NCBI GenBank assembly: GCA_014799365.1
Contig: JAAVIF010000070.1
Location: 1-36,365 of the forward strand
Reading direction: 5' to 3'
Origin: Oscillospiraceae bacterium
GTDB taxonomy: Bacteria; Bacillota; Clostridia; Oscillospirales; Ruminococcaceae
DNA: 36,365 bases
Of the stretch, positions 18,244 to 27,494 are shown piece by piece (position 1 is the stretch's first letter; each line of letters opens with the position of its first letter). A program made the position numbers and the translations under genes. The notes under the pieces were generated by a model. It was not told where the DNA came from, did no database searches, and saw only the letters and a program-made list of their open reading frames with translations.

Positions 18244-19887
18244 ATGATGAAATCACTTTACTCCGGTGTGGCAGGTCTTAAGGTTCACAACCAGAGAATG
18301 GACGTTATCGGTAACAATATTTCCAACGTAAATACCACAGGTTACAAGGCAAGTGCGGTAACCTTCAAGGATATTTTCTATCAGAACAAATCCTATGCTA
18401 CCTCAGGCGACATTATGAAGGGCGGTACCAACGCCAATCAGGTAGGTTACGGTGCAAGCCTCGGCTCTATCGGACAGGTAATGACACAGTCGGGTCTTAC
18501 TTATTCCGACAGCGTTACAGACTGCGCTATCCAAGGCGAGGGCTTCTTCCAGGTAATGGACCAGGTGGGCAACATCTACTATACCAGAAACGGTAACTTC
18601 CATATCGACAACGTAGGCAACCTCTGCGACGCAAACGGAAACATCGTTCTCGGCGTAAGCGGCGACCCCACGGGAGTAGCGGCATCAAGCAACAGAATCA
18701 ATCTTTACGTTCCTCCTATCGACAACAGAAGAGCAAGCGTTGAAAAGGTGTATAAGGACGGTCTTGACGAATATACATACACTATTACCGCAAACTCCTA
18801 CGGTGATAACGGCAATATTTCCTTTACCATTATAGATATAGATGACGACGAAACTCCCTTTGCGACACAGAACGACAGAACCATAACCGTAAGAATAGAC
18901 TTGGATCAGGACTTCCTTTCTCCTACCGAAACTCCTGCGGCAAACGAAACAAGAAAAACTCTTGAACAGGCGATAAACGACGCTCTCACCGTGGGCGGCG
19001 TTGAGCTTCCCGGCGAAGTGCTTCCTTTGAACTTTGAGTATACCAATATGCCTGCCGATACGCATGCAGTGGCTGCTACCAATACACTGAACTTTGCGGG
19101 TACCGATGAGGCAAATCCCCTTAATCCTCCTCTTTCGCTTACATTTACTGCAGCGGAGGCGGGTGCGTTTGCCAATAACTATGAAATTAACATCGTGGCT
19201 TACACGCCTCAGGGCAATGATACAAATACAAACGGCGGCGTAAAGGCAAACTGGACAGAAAATGTTCTTACTATCAGAGTTCCCAATACAAGAGCTTCCT
19301 CCGCTGCCGATATTAACGCTGCAATTGCCGCAGCGGCAGGCGAAAATAACAGAAGAGTACTTACGGTTGCCACAACCGATACAATCAGCGCGGTTCAGGC
19401 CGGTGCAATCGGCGACACCAACTTAAGACTGGGTCTTCAGGGCGGTAAGGACAACTTCTTCAAGAGCATTGCGGAAACAATGGACACCGTTAAATTAGTC
19501 GGCGGTTCTGTCGCGGCGGATCAGACCACAAAGGACCTGGAATCCATATTCATTGACGACGACGGCGTTATTTACGGCGTACATACCGTTCACGGCACTA
19601 TCGCGATGGGCCGTATCGACTTGGTTGTATTTGAGAACCCCGAAGGTCTCGATCAGGTGGGTACATCTTACTGGAAAGAGTCTTTGAGCTCAGGTGCGGC
19701 TATTACCAAGAAGGCAAACGACGTAGGTACAGGTTCTATCGTATCTACCGCGCTGGAAATGTCGAACGCCGACCTGTCGCAGGAAATTTCCGACATGATC
19801 ATCACACAGAGAGGCTTCCAGGCCAACTCCCGTGTAATCACAGTTACGGATACCATGCTTGAAGAGCTTGTAAACCTTAAGAGATAA
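18244..19887 (+). CDS. flgE: Flagellar hook protein FlgE
   Basis: MKSLYSGVAGLKVHNQRMDVIGNNISNVNTTGYKAS N-terminus and SNADLSQEISDMIITQRGFQANSRVITVTDTMLEELVNLKR C-terminus. Confidence 0.97.
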   Translation: MMKSLYSGVAGLKVHNQRMDVIGNNISNVNTTGYKASAVTFKDIFYQNKSYATSGDIMKGGTNANQVGYGASLGSIGQVMTQSGLTYSDSVTDCAIQGEGFFQVMDQVGNIYYTRNGNFHIDNVGNLCDANGNIVLGVSGDPTGVAASSNRINLYVPPIDNRRASVEKVYKDGLDEYTYTITANSYGDNGNISFTIIDIDDDETPFATQNDRTITVRIDLDQDFLSPTETPAANETRKTLEQAINDALTVGGVELPGEVLPLNFEYTNMPADTHAVAATNTLNFAGTDEANPLNPPLSLTFTAAEAGAFANNYEINIVAYTPQGNDTNTNGGVKANWTENVLTIRVPNTRASSAADINAAIAAAAGENNRRVLTVATTDTISAVQAGAIGDTNLRLGLQGGKDNFFKSIAETMDTVKLVGGSVAADQTTKDLESIFIDDDGVIYGVHTVHGTIAMGRIDLVVFENPEGLDQVGTSYWKESLSSGAAITKKANDVGTGSIVSTALEMSNADLSQEISDMIITQRGFQANSRVITVTDTMLEELVNLKR

Positions 19888-20061
19888 GCTTTAAGCGGTA
19901 TTAAACAGCTTTAAGCGGCGCAGGGAAGCGCGGGCTAAATAAAAAACATATTGACGAAAACGGCGTCCGGTCGTAAAAAAAATACGGTCGGCCGCCCCTT
20001 CGTTGATATTATAATCAAAAAAGGAACAGCATCGGGACAACCCGATGAGAATAATGAGAAT

Positions 20062-20280
20062 ATGATTTATTTAACAAAATTAGGCGGAAAGCAGTTTTTG
20101 CTCAACGAGGAGCAGATAGAGTCGGTTTCACAAAGTCCGGATACAATTATTGTGCTTAGCAACGGACACAGCTACATCGTTCAGGAGTCAATGGACGAGA
20201 TCATGGAAGAGATCATTAAATTTAATCGCAACAGCAGACGAATAGCTTCAAGAAGAAGCGACAATTCGGATTTACAATAA
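20062..20280 (+). CDS. flbD: FlbD family protein
   Basis: MIYLTKLGGKQFLLNEEQIESVSQSPDTIIVLSNGHSYIVQESMDEIMEEIIKF. Confidence 0.9.
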   Translation: MIYLTKLGGKQFLLNEEQIESVSQSPDTIIVLSNGHSYIVQESMDEIMEEIIKFNRNSRRIASRRSDNSDLQ

Positions 20281-20366
20281 ATAAGTATATTATTCCCTGC
20301 GGAAAATACTCGATAGGGAAAAAGATAAACCAAGCAGAAAAATTCCTGTAAATGGAGGGCTTTCCT

Positions 20367-21146
20367 TTGAATATTACGATTATCATAGGCTGGGTCTTAG
20401 CCTTCGGTCTTACAATATTCGGTATATTAAGCGGCGGTGAAATAAGCGACTTTATCGACCCCGCAAGTATATTTATTACCGTGGGCGGTACTTTGGGCGG
20501 ACTTATAGCCAGCTTCCCCATGTCAACTTTGGCGGCTTTGCCCAAGCTTTTGAAAATTTGTCTTTTTCCGCCGAAGTACAATCCTCAGAAGTACATAGAC
20601 GAGATAGTGGAATACGCAAGAGTCGCAAGAAGCCAGGGTATACTTACCCTTGAAGACAGCGCGAACAAAGCGGCGGATCCCTTTATGAAAAAGAGTCTTT
20701 TGCTTCTGGTAGACGCAAACGACGCGGAAAAGATACGTGAGATGTTAGAGGAGGCCATAAGCTTTACCGACGACCGACATGCAGCCAACAAGGCGTTTTT
20801 TGAAAAGGGCGTTGCATTGGGTCCCGCTTTCGGTATGTTGGGTACTCTGGTAGGACTTATCAACATGCTTGCCGCAATGGAGGAAAGCTCGGACGGCTTG
20901 GGAAGCGCGATGGCTACCGCGCTTGTAACCACATTCTACGGCTCGCTTCTCGCTAACGTTATATTTGGTCCTTTGGCGAGTGCGCTTGAAAACGCAAATA
21001 ACAGCGAAATACTCTGTATGCAGATAATATGTCAGGGCTCTATGGCGATTGCCGCAGGCTCAAACCCCGCGCTTATAAGAGAAAAACTCGAATTTATGCT
21101 TGCGGATAAGGATCTCAAGGGCAGCGGCAATAAGGCGGAGGAATAA
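20367..21146 (+). CDS. motA: Flagellar motor stator protein MotA (TTG start)
   Basis: SIFITVGGTLGGLIASFPM; FGMLGTLVGLINMLAAM; GGAGGG before TTG at 20367. Confidence 0.96.
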   Translation: MNITIIIGWVLAFGLTIFGILSGGEISDFIDPASIFITVGGTLGGLIASFPMSTLAALPKLLKICLFPPKYNPQKYIDEIVEYARVARSQGILTLEDSANKAADPFMKKSLLLLVDANDAEKIREMLEEAISFTDDRHAANKAFFEKGVALGPAFGMLGTLVGLINMLAAMEESSDGLGSAMATALVTTFYGSLLANVIFGPLASALENANNSEILCMQIICQGSMAIAAGSNPALIREKLEFMLADKDLKGSGNKAEE

Positions 21147-21329
21147 TTTTAGGCTGAAAAGGGATTACTCTTAAGTTGATTCGGTGACAGTCTTCGTCCC
21201 GCAAAGAAAATACTCCTAAAAAATTTCACTGAGAGCGAAAGAAAAAATTTTTTCCGATAATTTCACGTCAAAAACAGGTTATTTCGCGGCTTTTTACGGT
21301 CTTGTACGAGTTAAAGGAAAAATTTTGGG

Positions 21330-21358
21330 TTGCAACTTTTTGAAATTTATGTTATACT
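21330..21358 (+). promoter_or_regulatory. Candidate sigmaA promoter upstream of motB
   Basis: TTGCAA-17-TATACT about 30 bp upstream of the motB start. Confidence 0.65.
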
Positions 21359-21389
21359 GTAATGCGACAAAAAAGAAGGGAGGGCCCGT

Positions 21390-22466
21390 ATGGCGAAAAA
21401 AAAGGAGCGCAGCAAGATAGATCCCAATGCGTGGATGAACACGTATTCGGACATGGTAACCTTGCTGATGTGCTTTTTCGTACTGCTTTATGCGGCTTCC
21501 ACGCCCAATGAGGTAAAATGGCAATATATATTTCAAAGCTTTACTTCTTCGGGTACATATATAAATCCGTTCGTTACTGCCGAGGACCCCAACCGCGTAC
21601 CCGTTAAGGATAATGATGGAAACAGCTTGGAGCCTGCCGGCAGCGATATGGACGAAAACGACAATCAGATAACAAACAGCGAGCTTCCCAGCAATTTCAA
21701 CGATCTTGCGGGCTGGGTCAGCGCGGCTGTGGCTGCCAGCAGTGAGTTCAGCGAAGATCAGATAAGCGTTTCCGTAAGCTCCAGCGGCGCGATTACAATA
21801 CGTTTTAAGGATTCGGTGCTTTTTGCGCCCAACAGCGCAGAGCTTACCGCACAGGGACGCAGGGCGGTAGGAATGTTTGTACCCGCTTTAAGGTCACTTA
21901 ACGAATACATTGCAAATATAAATATAGGGGGACATACTGCGTATGTACCCGGTCCTTCCAATGTAAACGACTGGACATTGTCCTCAGCGAGAGCATGCTC
22001 GGTTCTTGGTTATATGGAATGGCGCGTGACCGTAGATCCGTCTAAGTATAAGTCGGAAGGATACGGACCGTATTCTCCCATTGCCGACAACGATACCGAA
22101 GCGGGCAGAGCGCAAAACAGACGAGTTGAGCTTGTTATTATAAGAAATAACAATAACAGACACAGCAACGCCACCATTGAGGACATCTTAAAATATGATT
22201 ACGGTATCATGCAGACCGGAAACGGCGGCAGCGGACCCGATAATGACAACAACGCTCAGCAGATCATTGCAAATTTGGAGAGCAAATATAATACAACGAT
22301 AGACAGCAGCGGCAACGTTCTCGGAAACGAGAGCGGACCCGAGATTCAAGGTGCGGTTACGGGTATTCCCGACGACATAATCCACCCTGTGGACGAGGAA
22401 GGCAATATCATAACCGATGCTTCCGAAAACACGGTTCCTCCTGAGGAGGAACCGGCGGAGGAATAA
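21390..22466 (+). CDS. motB: Flagellar motor stator protein MotB
   Basis: WMNTYSDMVTLLMCFFVLLYAAS TM with conserved Asp; OmpA-like GHTAYVPG...LSSARA...NRRVELVI. Confidence 0.95.
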   Translation: MAKKKERSKIDPNAWMNTYSDMVTLLMCFFVLLYAASTPNEVKWQYIFQSFTSSGTYINPFVTAEDPNRVPVKDNDGNSLEPAGSDMDENDNQITNSELPSNFNDLAGWVSAAVAASSEFSEDQISVSVSSSGAITIRFKDSVLFAPNSAELTAQGRRAVGMFVPALRSLNEYIANINIGGHTAYVPGPSNVNDWTLSSARACSVLGYMEWRVTVDPSKYKSEGYGPYSPIADNDTEAGRAQNRRVELVIIRNNNNRHSNATIEDILKYDYGIMQTGNGGSGPDNDNNAQQIIANLESKYNTTIDSSGNVLGNESGPEIQGAVTGIPDDIIHPVDEEGNIITDASENTVPPEEEPAEE

Positions 22467-22497
22467 GCTTTTGGGTGTAAAACGCCGTGTTATCCCA

Positions 22498-22588
22498 AGC
22501 CCATTTCAGGCTCCTTTGAAATTCAAATGCGGAAATGGGGCTGCACCCGAATACTGACAGCTTTTTATAAAAAGGATCGGTATAAAAC
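22498..22588 (-). repeat. Element E: two-hairpin element between motB and fliM
   Basis: AGCCCATTTC (22498-22507)/GGAAATGGGGCT (22531-22542), linker GCACCCGAATACT (22543-22555), CTTTTTATAAAAAG core with TACTGA/TCGGTA, end GGTATAAAAC. Confidence 0.75.
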
Positions 22589-22685
22589 GCGCGGCCGTTG
22601 GCAGTTTATTTCGATTGCATAATTGCGGAGACGGTCAAAAAGCAAAACATATTTTTTAAATAAAGTTACGAAAGGGGAGATAGTT

Positions 22686-23684
22686 TTGGCGGATACCTTA
22701 ACGCAGGAACAAATAGACGCCTTACTAAATCAAGCTCTTTCGGGAGAAGTTATTCAAAGGTCCGAAGAACCCGAGCGAAATGTAAAGGAATATGACTTCC
22801 GTTCTCCTAAAAAGTTTACCAAAGAGAAAATACGCAGCATTGAAACTATTTTTGAAGGCTACGCAAGACTCTTGTCCTCATATTTAACGGGACTTTTACG
22901 ACTGTACTGTAAGGTCACGCTTATTTCCATCGAAGAGCAAAGATATTTTGAGTACAACAACGCTTTGCCCGATTACGTTATTATGGGACTGCTTGACTTG
23001 GGTATTGAAGAAAAGGAAATAGAGGACTTCACCACCATTCTGCAGCTTTCCAATTCATTGACTTATACGATGATAGACCGACTTTTGGGCGGTACGGGCA
23101 CAAGCACGGAGCTGGACCGCGATTTTACCGAGCTTGAAACAAGCGTAATGTCCAAGGTGGTTACCGATATGGCGAAATTCCTTAAAGAGCCGTGGAAGGC
23201 GTACCTGAATCTGGAGCCTAAGGTAACGACGCTTGAAACCAACTCGCGTGTCATTTCAACGGTAGGCTATGACGAAACGATGATCATAGTGGCGTTGGAG
23301 GTTACGGTAAACGACAACAAGTCCATTATCTCGGTATGTATACCCGCTCTGAATCTTGACGAGCTGATGCAGAAGTTTGTTACCAAAAACAACAAGATAG
23401 CAAGAAAGAACGTTGACGTAAACAGAGAGCAAGAACGCAAGGAAACTATCATGAACACGCTCAATCAGAGCTCCCTGACATTAACGGCGGTGTTAAGCGA
23501 AACGCAGCTTCAGATGTCCGATGTGCTGCATTTGCAGGTCAACGATATTATTCCGTTGGATAAGAGCATAAACGGAAACGTGGTGCTTCGAATAGGCGAC
23601 GCAAATTGGTTTGACGGCAAGCTTGGTGTTTATAACAATAAAAAGGCTGTTAAAATCGAAAATGTATATAGAATTGAGGTTTAA
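22686..23684 (+). CDS. fliM: Flagellar motor switch protein FliM (TTG start)
   Basis: LTQEQIDALLNQ CheY-P binding peptide; MIDRLLGGTG; GGGGAGA before TTG at 22686. Confidence 0.97.
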   Translation: MADTLTQEQIDALLNQALSGEVIQRSEEPERNVKEYDFRSPKKFTKEKIRSIETIFEGYARLLSSYLTGLLRLYCKVTLISIEEQRYFEYNNALPDYVIMGLLDLGIEEKEIEDFTTILQLSNSLTYTMIDRLLGGTGTSTELDRDFTELETSVMSKVVTDMAKFLKEPWKAYLNLEPKVTTLETNSRVISTVGYDETMIIVALEVTVNDNKSIISVCIPALNLDELMQKFVTKNNKIARKNVDVNREQERKETIMNTLNQSSLTLTAVLSETQLQMSDVLHLQVNDIIPLDKSINGNVVLRIGDANWFDGKLGVYNNKKAVKIENVYRIEV

Positions 23685-23687
23685 CAT

Positions 23688-24854
23688 ATGGCAAATGTTG
23701 ATTTCACAGATGTGCAAAAGGACGCGATAGGCGAAATACTTAACATAAGTATGGGCAGCGCGGCAACTGCGGTATCAGAGATGCTGAGTGCCAAGGTTTG
23801 GATAACCACACCAAGGGTTGAAGTGAAAACCGCAAAGGAAATGGAATATCACAAGCTTGAACCGGCAGTTTGCGTCAAGATACAATATGTTAAGGGCTTG
23901 AGCGGCACAAACATGATGGTATGGAAGCAGGACGACGTTCAGCTTATCCTGAACCAGCTTATGGGTCAGCCGTTGGAGGTTTCTCCCGATTTTGAATTTG
24001 ACGAGCTTAACATAAGCGCGGTATCAGAGGTAATGAACCAAATGATGGGCGCAAGTGCTACCGCTTTGTCCAACTTCCTGGGCTTTACTATCGACATATC
24101 CACACCGCAGGCGGTGATAATGGACGAGGTAAGCAGCAACTTTGACGTGAACGAGTTTGACCCCGAGGACCCGGTTGTTTCGGTCACCTTCGATCTCGAA
24201 ATTGACAATGTAATCAAATCGGAATTTGCTTCGGTAATGGGAATAGATTTGGCGAAAACCATTGTTTCAAAAATGCTGGGAGAAGACGACTCCTCTGCTT
24301 CGGAGTCCGCGCCGGCACCTGCGGCAGCACCGGCTCCCGCACCCGCGCCTGCTCCCGCTCCCGCGCAAGCCGCTCCCGCATCGGCACCCATGCCCGCGGC
24401 GGATCCCGCGGCTATGGGACAGCAAGTGCCGCCGTCTCCTTACGGTGCGCCGATGCCTTATCCTTACCCCTATCCTATGCCCGCACCCCCTCAGGGAGGC
24501 TACGGTTATCCGCAGCCCACGCCTATCAACATACAGAACGCGCAGTTCCAAAGCTTTGACGAACCCTCTGTCAAGCTTTCGGGAGAACAGAGAGATAACC
24601 TTAATCTTCTTATGGACGTTCCTCTGCAAATATCCGTTGAGATAGGAAGCGCGAGACGCAAGGTAAAGGATATACTGGAATTTTCCCAGGGTTCCATTAT
24701 CGAGCTTGAACGTCAGGCGGGAGCACCCGTTGACATCGTGGTAAACGGAAACTTAATTGCCAAGGGTGACGTGGTAGTAATCGACGATAACTTTGCGGTT
24801 AGAATCACAGAGATTATCAAGTCGAAGCTGATCGATACCTTAAGCAGAGAATAA
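23688..24854 (+). CDS. fliY: Flagellar motor switch phosphatase FliY (CheC-like domain + linker + FliN/SpoA domain)
   Basis: CheC signatures DAIGEILNISMGSAATAVSEML and SAVSEVMNQMMGASATALSNFL; C-terminal LLMDVPLQISVEIGSARRKVKDILEFSQGSIIELER. Confidence 0.96.
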   Translation: MANVDFTDVQKDAIGEILNISMGSAATAVSEMLSAKVWITTPRVEVKTAKEMEYHKLEPAVCVKIQYVKGLSGTNMMVWKQDDVQLILNQLMGQPLEVSPDFEFDELNISAVSEVMNQMMGASATALSNFLGFTIDISTPQAVIMDEVSSNFDVNEFDPEDPVVSVTFDLEIDNVIKSEFASVMGIDLAKTIVSKMLGEDDSSASESAPAPAAAPAPAPAPAPAPAQAAPASAPMPAADPAAMGQQVPPSPYGAPMPYPYPYPMPAPPQGGYGYPQPTPINIQNAQFQSFDEPSVKLSGEQRDNLNLLMDVPLQISVEIGSARRKVKDILEFSQGSIIELERQAGAPVDIVVNGNLIAKGDVVVIDDNFAVRITEIIKSKLIDTLSRE

Positions 24855-24963
24855 GGCTGCGAGGCTCGAATAACGGCAAGATTAAATCGAAAAGTATTTC
24901 TTTGCGGTTTAACATTTTAAAATTTTAAAAAAACTCCCTATAAGGAAGGAATGGTATTTTAAT

Positions 24964-25326
24964 ATGGACAAAAAGATTATGCTGGTTGACGACGCTGCTT
25001 TCATGAGAATGCTTATCAGAGACGCACTGACGAAAAACGGCTACACAAACATCATTGAGGCATCGGACGGCGCACAGGCAGTTGATACCTACGGTGCCGA
25101 AAAGCCCGACCTTGTAATTATGGACATCACCATGCCCAATAAGACAGGTATTGAAGCTCTTCAGGAGATCAAGTCGAAGGATCCCGGCGCAAAGGTTATC
25201 ATGTGCAGCGCGATGGGTCAGGAAGCAATGGTTGTTGAAGCTATCAGATTGGGCGCGCTTGACTTTATCGTAAAGCCCTTTAAGGCGGACCGTATAATCC
25301 AGACTGTTTCCAAGATATTAGGTTAA
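24964..25326 (+). CDS. cheY: Chemotaxis response regulator CheY
   Basis: KIMLVDDAAFMRMLIRDAL; LVIMDITMPNKTGIEAL; KVIMCSAMGQ; FIVKPF. Confidence 0.97.
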   Translation: MDKKIMLVDDAAFMRMLIRDALTKNGYTNIIEASDGAQAVDTYGAEKPDLVIMDITMPNKTGIEALQEIKSKDPGAKVIMCSAMGQEAMVVEAIRLGALDFIVKPFKADRIIQTVSKILG

Positions 25327-25368
25327 TTTTGCGGAGCGGGATAAGAAAGACAACATGAGGAAATGCAG

Positions 25369-25397
25369 GCAAAGGAAAAATCCCTTTGCTTTATTTC
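25369..25397 (+). terminator. Weak terminator-like hairpin downstream of cheY
   Basis: GCAAAGG / CCTTTGC followed by TTTATTT. Confidence 0.35.
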
Positions 25398-25544
25398 CGT
25401 TTACGGCAGTTGAATTTATCACGGCTTTTAAAAAAGCGCAGATACATAATGAGTCGATAAGGACACATAATTTAATTGCCTTAGGTCGTTTTGATACGGT
25501 GGTTATCGGCCGAAGAGCTTTAAACAAATTAAGGAGTAAAAGCT

Positions 25545-26003
25545 TTGGATTGGATCGTATGGTTTTTGTCGCTTTTGGGAGTGCTGGGACTTATCGTTCT
25601 TTTGTTCTACGCGTTAAAAAAGCTTAACAAAAGAGTAAGCATAGGCACGGGAAGCAAGCTCAGAGTGCTTGATCGGGTCAATCTCGGCAGGGACGGAATG
25701 CTGCTTGTGGTAAGCGTTGACGGTAAGCTTATGCTGATCGGTGTAACGCCCCAAAGAGTGGAAAAGCTGTGTGATCTGGAGTCCACCGAGGAGGAGTATC
25801 TCTCGGGCGGCGAAACGCAGGATTTTAAATCGGTTTTGGCTTCCGTGCTTTGGAAGAAGCCGCAGTCGGAGCAGAGCAAAAACGCTGCGGATTCGCAGAC
25901 GGAAACGCAAGGCGCATTCGGCAGCGATTCCGCGGAGGATAACGGCGTCGATCAAAACCGATCCGGTGATTCCGAAGATCGGGATGATGCTGTAAAGCAT
26001 TGA
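25545..26003 (+). CDS. fliO: Flagellar biosynthesis protein FliO/FliZ (TTG start)
   Basis: Single TM then LRVLDRVNLGRDGMLLVVSVDGKLMLIGVTPQRVEKL; upstream of fliP; AAGGAG before TTG. Confidence 0.88.
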   Translation: MDWIVWFLSLLGVLGLIVLLFYALKKLNKRVSIGTGSKLRVLDRVNLGRDGMLLVVSVDGKLMLIGVTPQRVEKLCDLESTEEEYLSGGETQDFKSVLASVLWKKPQSEQSKNAADSQTETQGAFGSDSAEDNGVDQNRSGDSEDRDDAVKH

Positions 26004-26161
26004 GCCGGTATTAAGAGCGGAGTGGCTCATATATCGAAAAATCATCGGTTATGAAACGGTGCTTTCCGCTAATGAGCGAATGAAGAAAAACGACCGCATA
26101 GGCTATGACGCCGCGGCGGCGCATTTGTAAACAGATTCCGAAGAAAGGGTTTTTATTTAAG

Positions 26162-27127
26162 ATGAAGGAGCTTCTTAAAAAAGCGGTACAACAGAATAAA
26201 AAGCTCTTCGTCAAATTCTTTGTTTCTCTCGGGGTTTGTCTTTCGCTTGTTATAGGGTGCTGCGTGATGTCCATAAGCGTTTCGGCGGCGGACGGCGGCA
26301 ATGAGACCGCGCCCGTTGAGGCGGCGGGGGGAAATAACGGCGGCAATACAAGCGCGACCGATTCTTCCGGTATTGATCTTGACGATATTACTTTGGGCGA
26401 CGACCGTTCGGCTTTGTATGATCTGATAGGCATTGACGCTTCCGAGCCGATAGAGGTAATGATACTTATTACGCTTCTGTCATTGGCTCCGTCGCTTCTT
26501 GTAATGCTCACCAGCTTTACGCGTATAATAATCGTGCTGAGCTTTCTCAGAAACGCAATGCAGACCAATACGACTCCGCCGAATATGATCCTGACGGGTA
26601 TAGCACTATTTCTGACGATTTTTATAATGTGGCCTGTATTCAGTGAGATAAACGAAACCGCTTACGTGCCTTACGCCAACGGGGAAATATCCACCTCGGA
26701 AGCGATAGACAGAGCGGGGAGACCCTTAAAGGAATTTATGCTTAAGCAGACCACCAACGGCAACATGAAATTCTTTCTGGATCTGCAGCAGGTGACTGTT
26801 TATTCTCAGGACACCGTTGATACCGACGAGCCTGTTGCGGTAAATATAGAAGAAATCAATTTGCAGAATTATCAGGAGCAGCTCGGCTTTCAGGTAGTGG
26901 TTCCCGCGTTTATAGTGAGCGAGCTTACAAGAGCCTTCCAAATGGGCTTTATGCTGTTTATTCCTTTTCTTATAATAGATCTGGTAGTATCCTCCACTCT
27001 TATGTCAATGGGTATGATGATGCTGCCGCCGGCAATGATCTCACTACCATTTAAAATACTGCTGTTCGTTCTTGTGGACGGCTGGCAGATGCTGATCGGC
27101 TCGCTGGTGACATCGTTTAATTTGTAG
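26162..27127 (+). CDS. fliP: Flagellar type III export protein FliP
   Basis: LTSFTRIIIVLSFLRNAMQTNTTPPNMILTGIALFLTIFIMWPV; signal-peptide-like N-terminus. Confidence 0.97.
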   Translation: MKELLKKAVQQNKKLFVKFFVSLGVCLSLVIGCCVMSISVSAADGGNETAPVEAAGGNNGGNTSATDSSGIDLDDITLGDDRSALYDLIGIDASEPIEVMILITLLSLAPSLLVMLTSFTRIIIVLSFLRNAMQTNTTPPNMILTGIALFLTIFIMWPVFSEINETAYVPYANGEISTSEAIDRAGRPLKEFMLKQTTNGNMKFFLDLQQVTVYSQDTVDTDEPVAVNIEEINLQNYQEQLGFQVVVPAFIVSELTRAFQMGFMLFIPFLIIDLVVSSTLMSMGMMMLPPAMISLPFKILLFVLVDGWQMLIGSLVTSFNL

Positions 27128-27174
27128 CACGGCAAACAGACCGAAAACACTTTGCGGTGCGGAAAGGATATTTT

Positions 27175-27447
27175 ATGACGCAGGAACTTGTAATGCAGAT
27201 TTTTACCGAAGCGATTTGGCTTGCGTTTAAAATGGGCGTTCCGCTGCTGGTGGTAGGAATGCTGGTCGGCTTGATAATAGCGATTCTTCAGGCGGCCACG
27301 CAGGTTCATGAGCAAACTTTGACCTTTGCGCCCAAGGTAATTATAGTGGCCTTGACTTTGCTGGCGTTAGGTCCGTGGATGCTCAATTCCTTGATAGATT
27401 TTACGAGAAACATATTTGAGCTGATGACCTCAACGCCGCTGTTGTAG
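27175..27447 (+). CDS. fliQ: Flagellar type III export protein FliQ
   Basis: VGMLVGLIIAILQAATQVHEQTLTFAPKVIIV; RBS GGAAAGGA. Confidence 0.96.
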   Translation: MTQELVMQIFTEAIWLAFKMGVPLLVVGMLVGLIIAILQAATQVHEQTLTFAPKVIIVALTLLALGPWMLNSLIDFTRNIFELMTSTPLL

Positions 27448-27494
27448 CGGACAGTTCAACCGTTGAGGAAACGCGGTAAAAGAGGTACGGAACA

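Noticed and set aside
19888-19920. Direct repeat GCTTTAAGCGG x2 after flgE
   Set aside because: Very short, lacks the features of the element family; likely chance or local duplication.
24267-24629. 120-aa arginine/glycine-rich - strand ORF and other overlapping frames across the fliY linker
   Set aside because: Produced by the GC-rich Pro/Ala repeat of fliY read in other frames.
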